A stretch of DNA of 64,000 nucleotides. It comes from Trichomonas vaginalis G3 (lineage: Eukaryota > Parabasalia > Trichomonadida > Trichomonadidae). Below, piece by piece: positions 50,070-58,122 of this stretch. The notes under the pieces were generated by a model. That model did no database searches. It was not told the DNA's origin and saw only the letters and a list, made by a program, of their open reading frames with translations. Where the stretch lies: NCBI RefSeq assembly GCF_026262505.1, contig NC_067206.1, forward strand, positions 24,133,896 through 24,197,895. Reading direction: 5' to 3'. Each line of letters begins with the position of its first letter. Position 1 is the first letter of the stretch. A program made the translations under genes and the position numbers.

Positions 50070-51659
50070 TTAAATATTATTTAAATATAATGGAGTAATA
50101 AAATAAATCGGAATTTCTATTAATTTATTGTCAACTTCAACTAATGCATTGCCGTTAATATATCTAACAAATTCAGCTATTGTGTCAAATCTTCGTCTTC
50201 TTTTTGTCATTGATTTATTAGTTTTTCCATAATCGAGATGAATCAAAACTTTATCCCCTTGTTTAAAATTCATGAGCCCCGAATTAATTTGTTCACGTTT
50301 AACATCATTTAACCTTTCCATTTGCTTTCTAATATATTCCCATTCTTTTGAAATATCATTTTTCATTTCCACTGGTTTCATGTTTATAGTTCTATGCCAT
50401 GTATTATTGTAATAATATACTAACTGCTGTATGATGGAGTCATGATTTCCATCCCAGTATATCTGACCGTTAACCCCTAACGCATCTCTAAGAGTTCTCA
50501 TTACCGCATCAACTATTTTATTATGAAACGTATATGGAGAGGATGAAAAGTAAAAATTAATTTGTGGGAAATAATGAATCATAGCTGCCTGAAATCCTTT
50601 ATCACCATCACCCCTTATATTATCTACTCTTTCATGATCTAGTAAGTATTGTATAGCTCTTCTTGTTTCCTGTTCTGTTTTCCCTTTCACCGGAATGCAA
50701 TATAAATATCTAGTGTTAATGTTAATGGTGAATAAATAAGTAACGTTTCCTTTTGAATATTCCAGATGATCGATTTCGTACGAATATGGATATGGTGCAA
50801 ATGAAGGGCGACTAAATTTTTCCTTTAACGGTTGAATTTTCGGGTCAATTGGTTTATTTAATATCTTGAAATCCTTTTTAAAATCTTTTTGTTTCTTTAA
50901 TGTTTGAAATGGATATAATAAAGTGAATGATGAAGGATTAACTGAAGGAGGAGGTACTGTCGTTGGAGGTTTTGGTGTTGCAAGTGGTTTAATTTTATCT
51001 GCTTTGATTTTGGATGATGAAGTTTTGGATTTCATTCCTCCCTTCATTAATTCTGGATGTATTCTATTCATTTGTTTTAAATATGCTGTATATAAAGGTT
51101 TGATATACTTTCCCGCTTCGAGTTTATGTTGAAGGATGAATTCCAAAAGTTGATCTTCATTTAAAAGTCGGGCTGAATATGGTTTAACTAATGAATCATA
51201 AATTAAAGCTTGTGCATCATTTATGGTCTGAAGGACCTGGGCGTTTTGCACCTTTAGCTGTTGAACATTTGCTACTTTCTCTTTTGGTGTTGTTTTCGGC
51301 TTTTTCTTCTTTTGTTTTTGTTCCTTTGGTTTTTGCGGCTCAGGATTATATAATTTATATAATTCATCAATATCTTCTTCTGTTAATACTTTATTTTTGA
51401 AATCTTTCAACTGTTTAAGTTGTGATTTAGTTTTTCCCTTTGTATATTCATTATTTTTAATTTTGTCTTTAATTTCAGAAATTATTTTATCATGATATTT
51501 CAAAATTTCATTTTTATAATACGAATAATAATAATCCATATCATCACCCGTTATATTGTTATTATGTTTTTGGAGATATGATTTTAATTCATAATAATTA
51601 AGAAAATTTTGATTAAATACTAAATCATCAATTAAATTTTCTAAATCTGCGTTATCCAT
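50070..51659 (-). CDS. Outer Maverick: retroviral-type integrase with long N-terminal extension
   Basis: The 529-residue frame has an unusual 280-residue front: a helical region, a Lys/Pro-rich stretch, and KVQNAQVLQTI (palindrome-encoded). The rve core follows with PYSYEIDHLEYSKG, VDNIRGDGDKGFQAAMIHYF and FHNKIVDAVMRTLRDAL. The C-terminal part has an SH3-like FKQGDKVLIHLDYG and RRRRFDTIAEFV. It should catalyse element insertion. It starts at TATATAAATG. The frame is open throughout, so it may be whole. Confidence 0.82.
   Translation of the reverse strand: MDNADLENLIDDLVFNQNFLNYYELKSYLQKHNNNITGDDMDYYYSYYKNEILKYHDKIISEIKDKIKNNEYTKGKTKSQLKQLKDFKNKVLTEEDIDELYKLYNPEPQKPKEQKQKKKKPKTTPKEKVANVQQLKVQNAQVLQTINDAQALIYDSLVKPYSARLLNEDQLLEFILQHKLEAGKYIKPLYTAYLKQMNRIHPELMKGGMKSKTSSSKIKADKIKPLATPKPPTTVPPPSVNPSSFTLLYPFQTLKKQKDFKKDFKILNKPIDPKIQPLKEKFSRPSFAPYPYSYEIDHLEYSKGNVTYLFTININTRYLYCIPVKGKTEQETRRAIQYLLDHERVDNIRGDGDKGFQAAMIHYFPQINFYFSSSPYTFHNKIVDAVMRTLRDALGVNGQIYWDGNHDSIIQQLVYYYNNTWHRTINMKPVEMKNDISKEWEYIRKQMERLNDVKREQINSGLMNFKQGDKVLIHLDYGKTNKSMTKRRRRFDTIAEFVRYINGNALVEVDNKLIEIPIYFITPLYLNNI
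51225..51252. repeat. Mini-palindrome pair inside the integrase frame
   Basis: GGTC-TGAAG-GACC (51225-51237) next to an imperfect GGGCGTTTTGCACC; coding KVQNAQVLQT on the minus strand, nearly the same peptide as at 46992. Confidence 0.85.
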
Positions 51660-51811
51660 TTATATAAAAATAAAATAAAATAAATGTTTTAAGGGTGCCC
51701 ACCTCTTTGAATCATAGTATCAAAACCATTATTTACATATTGAATCGCATCATTAACGGTTCCTTTTGTCTCTTCTGTGGCATTTTATTAAAAATAAAAT
51801 TTTAAATTGTA

Positions 51812-54800
51812 TTAAATAAATGGCATACAACATCCATTTTCACAACATACAGCCTTAGTGTGTGCTCCTGTTAATGCAGTCTTACCGATTGTTAAGCGAG
51901 TCATTGACCCGTTTTTAAGTTGTAAATTAATATTCTGACCATCGAAAATAACTTTATCATTTATTATATCCAAATAATTTTTAGGTGTTAATTGCTTATT
52001 TTGTCGTAAACTAACACCTTTCATTTTTTGTGCAATCTTTTTAAAATCACTTCCATCAATTGAACCGTTGAATGATGTATAACACTTAGGGCATAAAGCA
52101 ACCATGTTATCACCTTGTTTCTCAATTGCTAAACCCAATAACTTCTTCTCATGTGCTTTTTCTTCAGCTTTATTCTTTAATTTAGGTTTAAATTTCTCAT
52201 CAAAACAGAAGAAATCAAAAGGTGCGAATTTGAAAATGTTTTTATCATAAAATTTTTTATTGGTTACAATCGCCTGAAATGCTTGAGTGTTAGGAAGACT
52301 TGGATCGCCAGCAATAGCCCAATAAGATGAATCGGTATCACCTTCAATGAAATGAAAATGATTAACATCCATGCATTTATACATAAAATCATAAATGAAA
52401 ACTAAATACCAGTATTTTGCGTTATCTAAAGTGAAGAATGCCTCTTGTAAACATGTATCACATCTATAAAATCTATCTTTAAGCATCACTTGATATGTAT
52501 CCTCACCTATTTCTCTTATGTTTTTAAACTTATTTGACATACATGCAACGCGTGCCTTCTGTGCATTCATTATTTTAGTCTTTGCGTAATTTTGTGTATT
52601 CATTGCATCGTAACCATATGATCCATTAAGCGAAATCTTGCAAAATAAACTTTTTCCTTTATTTCCTTCTAATTCAGCCTTTTGTCTTTCGTTCATAAAT
52701 TCGTTCGCAAATTCATTAAAGCAAGTGTTTTTAGTAAATGTTAAAATTGATTGAATGTCATCAATGATAAAATGAAATCTGTCTATTAGATACCAAAGAT
52801 AATAAGAAGAAAATGGTTGATATTGGTTGTGTGTTGATGCTAACTGAGTTAATTTCCTCTGTTTCTGGTCAACTGGTAAATTGTTTGATTTCATGTAATT
52901 ATACATAAAACTGCCAATTATTTTTTCATCTGTGATAATATCTAAGTTTCTTATTATCGGTAAAAAGTTTATGTAATCATTAATGTATTTTTCATCAATG
53001 TGACCCTTTACTTCAGCCACGAATAAAGTATTTTTCTTCTTAATTATTCCCAGTGCTTTTGCTTTCTTTGTTGCTGTATCACAAATGATAACACCATTCA
53101 ATCTTCCCGGCATATACATTTTATGGTCAGTATATTGAATGAAATCATGAGGATTAGATGAAAATGATGAAGGATATAATGAATTAAAATCAACACCAAC
53201 GAAATGAGTCATAATGTTGGTGGTGTCCTCATTTGATACAGTTTTAGTTTCTGGATTATATGAAAGTTTATTAATGTGCGTGATTCCTTTAAGATTAACA
53301 CGATGTTGAACATTTGATAGACCACCAGTAATTCCATTACGGAGAATGTGATAAGCTTCAACTGAATCTAAAGTCATTGGTAAATTATTTTTTAATGCAT
53401 AATTTCTTAAATTGATTCTTAAACGTTGAACATCTTCATCTTTATTTGATTTTACGACATTGCAATAACAACACATTAACTGACAATTTTCTTTGGTATG
53501 TGGTTTTTCATTATCGATTCTATCCAATGTTGGTTTATTTGCATATGTAAACGCTTTACCACACATTTTGCATTTAGATGAAAGGATTAAATCGTGATAG
53601 TATTGAAAATCATCCATTGAAACATTATTTTTAGTATCTCTTTCTGCTTTTTCATCTTGTTTCTTATATGATTCAATTTTATATTTCCAATACTTTTTCG
53701 TTAATTCAAAACTTGATTCTATCTCTTCCTCAGGATATTTTTCATTAGGATTAAAGTCTTTATATGCTAAAGCGTAACGAATCATTGAAGCATTCGATGA
53801 TAAAGAAAGATTATGAAGCATGTCAATTTTATAAACAAATGTTTCTTCAATAATTTTATCGATTGGGTCAATCATAATTTCAACATCTTTATTGCAATAA
53901 TGAATAAAATATTCTAATCTATTCTTAAAGTTTTTAGCATCATTGAGATATATTTGATAATCACTATCTGATATAGTTTCTTGAGTTAATGCTGAATAAA
54001 ATGAATCTTGAGTGAATGGTTCCACTTTATATAATTCTTCTTCGTAATTTTCCCACGTGATGAATTGATAAGGGAAAAAGGATTTAACACGTGATTTATT
54101 GTTTCCGAAATCTTGAGTGAATTGGTCTAATGTCCCACCCGCTATATAATTTCTGATGTCAATAAATCTCAATTCATATGGAACGTTTGTTTTCTTTACA
54201 ATGATTTGCTTAAATTGAGAAGAAGAACCCAGCATTGATTTTATTTTCCATTTTGCAGTGTTTAAATCACGAAGAATTAAATTTAAATCAAACTTTCCCG
54301 AATTAAAACCTATGATATTCACTTTATTGAATTCCTCATCTAGAAGTTCTTTAAATGCTTCCTTCTGTTTTTCATTTAATGTATGGGACAAAGTCCCCGC
54401 CGTTTGCGGCTTCAATAATTCATCGTATTGACTCATATTTGATTTAGCAACTAATGAACAGGTTGAAAATAAAAACTCAATCCAATCAGAAATAAAAGAA
54501 TCACTCGAAGTTAAGCAAAAATTCCTCGTATATGTTTTATCATTTAATTTAACCGTTGATGATACCATGAATGGTTTTAAGTAAGCGTTCAAAGTTGCAC
54601 ACTCAGAAAGTTGTAATTCTTCTTTAGTCTCTAATGTTTCGAAGTCAAAAGTAATATAATATCTTGTCGGTTGATAATATTCCTGCAAATTGTGAGCTAA
54701 TAACCACTGATATATCTTCTGTTTCGTAATATGTGGTGCATATGGTTGCTGGGTCTTTTGCAATTGAACGTCTTGAATTAATCTCCCATTATTTTCTTTA

Positions 54801-55279
54801 CATTTCTCACAATGTTTTAAAAATCTTCTTTGGTTTTTCCTTTCTGGATCATCACGGATAGAATAAACTTCTTCTTTACAATATGGACAAACTCTATAGC
54901 CGGTGAGTGCTTCAACGTCTGTTATTCTGTCAGCGTGAAGTTTTCCACATGAACTCTGTGTTAATAAAATATTTACTGTTTCAAATTCTGGATCTATCAT
55001 TATTGATTCCACTAATGGAAAGTCTACCTTATTTATGTCCACGTCTTCTGGTTGAGGATCACAATAATAGAAATCAATATTAACGTTTAACATTCTCGCT
55101 AATCTCTCACTTTCTGATGAAATGTCAAACCCTTCATATGCATCTATTGCTTCATTTAAATAGCTTCTACGAGTTTTAGGATTAACACCATCAGGAATGT
55201 TATAGAAGCGTTTAAATAACCTTCTACCTTCTGCTCTAATTTGATTATCATTCATTTTAGCTGTTCCGTTTTTGTTCAT
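51812..55279 (-). CDS. Outer Maverick: protein-primed-type family B DNA polymerase with HNH-like insert
   Basis: The 1155-residue frame is open and has all main motifs: ExoI TFDFETLE (Asp211/Glu213 region), ExoII IGFNSGKFDLN, ExoIII YCNKDVEIM, Pol A VDFNSLYPSS (about 698), Pol B KISLNGSYGYD (about 883) and Pol C EGDTDSSYW (about 981). Two Cys-pair sites precede ExoI (CPYC, CEKC). Between exonuclease and polymerase parts lies CKMCGKAF..TLDRIDNEKPH..NCQLMCCYCN (about 568-605), an HNH-like zinc module. A palindrome pair codes KPQTAGTLSHT at about 290-300. It would copy the element's DNA. Start ATAAATG after a T-rich Maverick leader. Confidence 0.93.
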   Translation of the reverse strand: MNKNGTAKMNDNQIRAEGRRLFKRFYNIPDGVNPKTRRSYLNEAIDAYEGFDISSESERLARMLNVNIDFYYCDPQPEDVDINKVDFPLVESIMIDPEFETVNILLTQSSCGKLHADRITDVEALTGYRVCPYCKEEVYSIRDDPERKNQRRFLKHCEKCKENNGRLIQDVQLQKTQQPYAPHITKQKIYQWLLAHNLQEYYQPTRYYITFDFETLETKEELQLSECATLNAYLKPFMVSSTVKLNDKTYTRNFCLTSSDSFISDWIEFLFSTCSLVAKSNMSQYDELLKPQTAGTLSHTLNEKQKEAFKELLDEEFNKVNIIGFNSGKFDLNLILRDLNTAKWKIKSMLGSSSQFKQIIVKKTNVPYELRFIDIRNYIAGGTLDQFTQDFGNNKSRVKSFFPYQFITWENYEEELYKVEPFTQDSFYSALTQETISDSDYQIYLNDAKNFKNRLEYFIHYCNKDVEIMIDPIDKIIEETFVYKIDMLHNLSLSSNASMIRYALAYKDFNPNEKYPEEEIESSFELTKKYWKYKIESYKKQDEKAERDTKNNVSMDDFQYYHDLILSSKCKMCGKAFTYANKPTLDRIDNEKPHTKENCQLMCCYCNVVKSNKDEDVQRLRINLRNYALKNNLPMTLDSVEAYHILRNGITGGLSNVQHRVNLKGITHINKLSYNPETKTVSNEDTTNIMTHFVGVDFNSLYPSSFSSNPHDFIQYTDHKMYMPGRLNGVIICDTATKKAKALGIIKKKNTLFVAEVKGHIDEKYINDYINFLPIIRNLDIITDEKIIGSFMYNYMKSNNLPVDQKQRKLTQLASTHNQYQPFSSYYLWYLIDRFHFIIDDIQSILTFTKNTCFNEFANEFMNERQKAELEGNKGKSLFCKISLNGSYGYDAMNTQNYAKTKIMNAQKARVACMSNKFKNIREIGEDTYQVMLKDRFYRCDTCLQEAFFTLDNAKYWYLVFIYDFMYKCMDVNHFHFIEGDTDSSYWAIAGDPSLPNTQAFQAIVTNKKFYDKNIFKFAPFDFFCFDEKFKPKLKNKAEEKAHEKKLLGLAIEKQGDNMVALCPKCYTSFNGSIDGSDFKKIAQKMKGVSLRQNKQLTPKNYLDIINDKVIFDGQNINLQLKNGSMTRLTIGKTALTGAHTKAVCCENGCCMPFI
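54385..54410. repeat. Mini-palindrome pair inside PolB
   Basis: GGGAC-AAA-GTCCC (54385-54397) and GCCG-TTT-GCGGC (54399-54410), in frame between ExoI and ExoII. Confidence 0.9.
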
Positions 55280-55328
55280 TTATGTAAGAATAAAAAATTA
55301 AAAAATAAATAAAAATAAAGTTTATTTT

Positions 55329-55826
55329 TTAAAGCCCATAAAATGAATTAAGAACACATAAATTTTTATCATCTGCGACGTGACGAATACATTTTAATTT
55401 ACTCAAGAATGCGTACCCTGATACATTAAATCTAATTCCTGTCTTATTTAATTTCACAACTTTGAAAAGGAATGTATGAATAGCTATAAAATGATGAGAA
55501 GATGTTTTATGGGTTGCTTCCATTTTTTCTGAAATAAATGAATAAATATAATGTTTATAAGTTTTCATATCTTTTATGTTCTTAATAACGAATGGTATAG
55601 ACCTTTCCACTTCGTCCTCCTTCGGTGCTGTTCTTTCATATGAAACATTATTGGTATCTTCAATAATGAAACCACAATCACATAAAATTTTATAGGTTCC
55701 AATGGTTTCTTTTGATATTTTATCTAATAAATCAAAAACTTTATCAACACCTGTGCATTTATTTAAATAATAATTTGTGTAAATATCATGATCTTCTTTC
55801 TTAATCGTATTAGTTGCATATGTCAC
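55329..55826 (-). CDS. Outer Maverick: hypothetical protein
   Basis: 165 residues, mixed alpha/beta, with several Cys (ILCDCGFII) and His (TSSHHFIAIHTF). It overlaps the EF-hand gene upstream by four bases, a typical start-stop overlap. Not recognised. Confidence 0.55.
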   Translation of the reverse strand: MTYATNTIKKEDHDIYTNYYLNKCTGVDKVFDLLDKISKETIGTYKILCDCGFIIEDTNNVSYERTAPKEDEVERSIPFVIKNIKDMKTYKHYIYSFISEKMEATHKTSSHHFIAIHTFLFKVVKLNKTGIRFNVSGYAFLSKLKCIRHVADDKNLCVLNSFYGL

Positions 55827-56446
55827 GTTTTTAAGAGCTTTTTTGAATTTTTGGAATCTAAAGGTGGTGAAAGTAGGATACAGGGGTATTCTTCATTATC
55901 AATAAATTGTAACTTATGTTTACGAATAAATTTAGTACCTTCTTCTGAAAGTGTTTCGTCTATTTCACCATCTAATAAATTTTGTGTTGATTCTGAGACA
56001 TAATTTTTATATCTTTCTTCATGAGATTTCTGTACTTCTGATTCTGAAGCTGGGATATTCATTAAACCCTCTACTTCATTTTCATTATATTTTTCAACTT
56101 CTCTTAATTCCTTAATTTTTTTATCTATTTCATCTCTTATTTTTTCCAGTCTTTCAATTTCATTGTATTCATCATCATCTTTAATCCGTTCTTCATAATA
56201 TTCAGGGAAAACATCAGGTTCTTTAGGTTTTTCTTCTTCAGATGTGGGATATAAGAAATTTATAACATCATCTTTATTCATTTTTCCATCATAATCTAAA
56301 TCATTTAATAACTCGGCAAATTTTTGACAATTTCTTAAATAATATTTATTAACTTCATAACCTACCTCCTCTAATATATCCTTTATTTCCTCGTTTGTGA
56401 ATCCTAATTTTTTAACGTTGTTAGTTTTGACGCTCATTTCATACAA
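55823..56446 (-). CDS. Outer Maverick: EF-hand-containing hypothetical protein
   Basis: The 207-residue product has one canonical EF-hand loop, DLDYDGKMNKDD, in LLNDLDYDGKMNKDDVINFL (about residues 46-66), with helices on both sides; the earlier NEEIKDILEEVGYEVNKYYL may be the partner hand. A long acidic coiled coil (ERLEKIRDEIDKKIKELREV) follows. It starts from the leader TTTTGTATGAAATG. EF-hand domains are not usual in Polinton cores, so it may be host-derived. Confidence 0.65.
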   Translation of the reverse strand: MYEMSVKTNNVKKLGFTNEEIKDILEEVGYEVNKYYLRNCQKFAELLNDLDYDGKMNKDDVINFLYPTSEEEKPKEPDVFPEYYEERIKDDDEYNEIERLEKIRDEIDKKIKELREVEKYNENEVEGLMNIPASESEVQKSHEERYKNYVSESTQNLLDGEIDETLSEEGTKFIRKHKLQFIDNEEYPCILLSPPLDSKNSKKLLKT

Positions 56447-56519
56447 AATAAAAAAATAAAATAATAAACATAACTAAGTTTTAATTTTTCGTAAGAAGTT
56501 TATTTGTTAAAAATTTTTT

Positions 56520-56880
56520 TATTTTATTCATGAAAATAATTATTTCTAATTTCTTTTACTCTCTCGTACATACTAGATTTGAAGATTTCAGAACATTTCC
56601 CATAATCTCCTAAATGTTTTCTTATCTTATTGGTTTTCCATTCATTATATGAAACTGTATAAACTTTATCTTTATCTTTGCATCTTTCATCACTTCCAAT
56701 ATATTTATATTTCAATTTTGATTTATTGGTTTCATATTCATTAACGTTTAATAATTCACAGTCTTCCTTTTTAAATAAATGTTTTATGTATTCAGGATTA
56801 ACAATTCTATAATATTGCTTCCCTTTAAATCTTTGAATATAAACAGGAACACCATCCTCTAAAATTCGATAATCTATTCT
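56520..56880 (-). pseudogene. Outer Maverick: terminal small gene region
   Basis: Coding sequence on the minus strand (VYIQRFKGKQYYRIVNPEYI, then KYKYIGSDERCKDKDKVYTV) near the right limit of the outer element. A 166-bp part of it also occurs at 12883-13048. Looks broken. Not recognised. Confidence 0.5.
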
Positions 56881-56884
56881 TCCT

Positions 56885-56945
56885 ATGGCGCCGAAAAATT
56901 TTTGGTGAAATGCGACGACATTTCACCAAAAATTTTCAGCGCCAT
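56885..56945. repeat. Long hairpin at the right limit of the outer Maverick
   Basis: ATGGCGCCGAAAAATTTTTG..GAAATG is followed by its near-perfect inverse; arms of about 27 bases. Confidence 0.9.
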
Positions 56946-57130
56946 ATAGAGAACTATAGTCTGCGAGGTACTGATTCTATCTATATATAATTCTAATGTT
57001 TTCTTTTAATTTAAAAAATAATAATAATAATAATTAAAATAAAAATAAACTTTTCTATAATATTTATAAAGCTGATTTGATAACGCATTTAGCTTAACAA
57101 AATAACTTAGAAAAATTGCCGCTCAAAATA

Positions 57131-57145
57131 AGTGTAAGTGTCACT
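57131..57145 (+). promoter_or_regulatory. Initiator (Inr) TCACTTTTT
   Basis: GTGTCACTTTTTCTAG stands about 23 bases before ATG 57156, the same element as at 10941 and 16262. Confidence 0.55.
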
Positions 57146-57155
57146 TTTTCTAGTG

Positions 57156-58122
57156 ATGCATTTCGGTACGGAACAAAATCTCGATTCAATTTTTGCTCAG
57201 TCCCATAAATTTATCGACACTACTGGAATAGTTCCACCCCCACAAAAATCCAAATCGCCATCTGAGAATCTGAAGATCCATGAAAAAGCTTCAACTCCAA
57301 GATCGAACAACAAAGCTGATGGGTGGTATACAGCCAATATGTCTGAATTTAATTTTCGCGTCACTTCCATTTGTTAAAAAAGATTCATTTTACGAATTCT
57401 TAAAGCAATCAAAAAAGAAAAATCGACTACAACACAACCGTTCGTAAAAAACTAAGACAAACATAGAAAATTTATTACAAAAATATCTCGCCCAAGTGAA
57501 GTCAACCAAGAAAATTGAGACGAAAATCCCTGCAATAACCGCTACAGCTGATAAAGATTCAATTGATTTTACCGCAGAATCCAGATTTATCTTCTGATAA
57601 TGAATTGATGCTCAATGAATTACCAAATGGTAATTACCAAATGATCAAGATGATACTGTTACGAATATCGTAAGCGAAATGACTGCACCTTCCAAAATCC
57701 AGATTCCGCAAAGTGAAGTGGAAAACAATATTTCAGCAGTTGACACAAGCAAGTTCAAAGAAACATTTTTCGAGAATTACAGAAAATTCTTTATCACCTC
57801 ATATTAGGGAAGCCCCAAAATCTTCACAAAAAGTACAAGTAGTTCAAAAGTTAACTTCAGATTCCGAAAATGTAGATTCAAAGGAGAATCCAGTTCAAAT
57901 GAACAAGCCAGACGAACTCACAAGCTTGGCGCATGAAGAACTAATAGAATTACCAGAAGAAATTGAAGAAACTCAAGAAACGCAAAAAAATCTTTCGGAA
58001 AATGAAGAAAAATCCGAAAATTCTAATAAATCCGAAGATTCAGACAGTTGGATCATAAGAATTCTTCCGCAAATTTACAAAAACCCAAATTTCATAATTT
58101 ACAAAATGATAAAAGGAGAATA
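57156..58122 (+). pseudogene. Decayed host gene, acidic product
   Basis: After an initiator and ATG at 57156 a 73-residue frame (with DSIFAQSHKFIDTTG, PPPQKSKSPSENLK) stops; coding-like, Ser/Glu/Lys-rich sequence resumes in another frame from about 57713 to 58122 (LIELPEEIEETQETQKNL). There are stops between. The 3' part ends exactly at the left end of a DNA transposon (58123). A long disordered acidic protein is likely; the family is unknown. Confidence 0.5.

Larger units (their letters stand above)
24350..56880. mobile_element. Outer Maverick/Polinton, partial, split by the inner element
   Basis: The outer element consists of about 24350-24719 and 46640-56880 (about 10.6 kb). Its parts are a jelly-roll-type minor capsid gene interrupted by the inner element, a tail-collar fibre, several small genes, an integrase, PolB, an EF-hand protein and two unknown genes. 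No terminal inverted repeats were found, so it is partial, and it is clearly older than the inner element. It looks broken, with roughly two or three breaks besides the insertion, although PolB and the integrase remain long open frames. Limits are approximate. Confidence 0.8.

Noticed and set aside
51680-51800. Tiny gene between the outer integrase and PolB
   Set aside because: Two short competing minus-strand frames of about 16-30 codons exist after a start-like AAAATG; not enough to call one.
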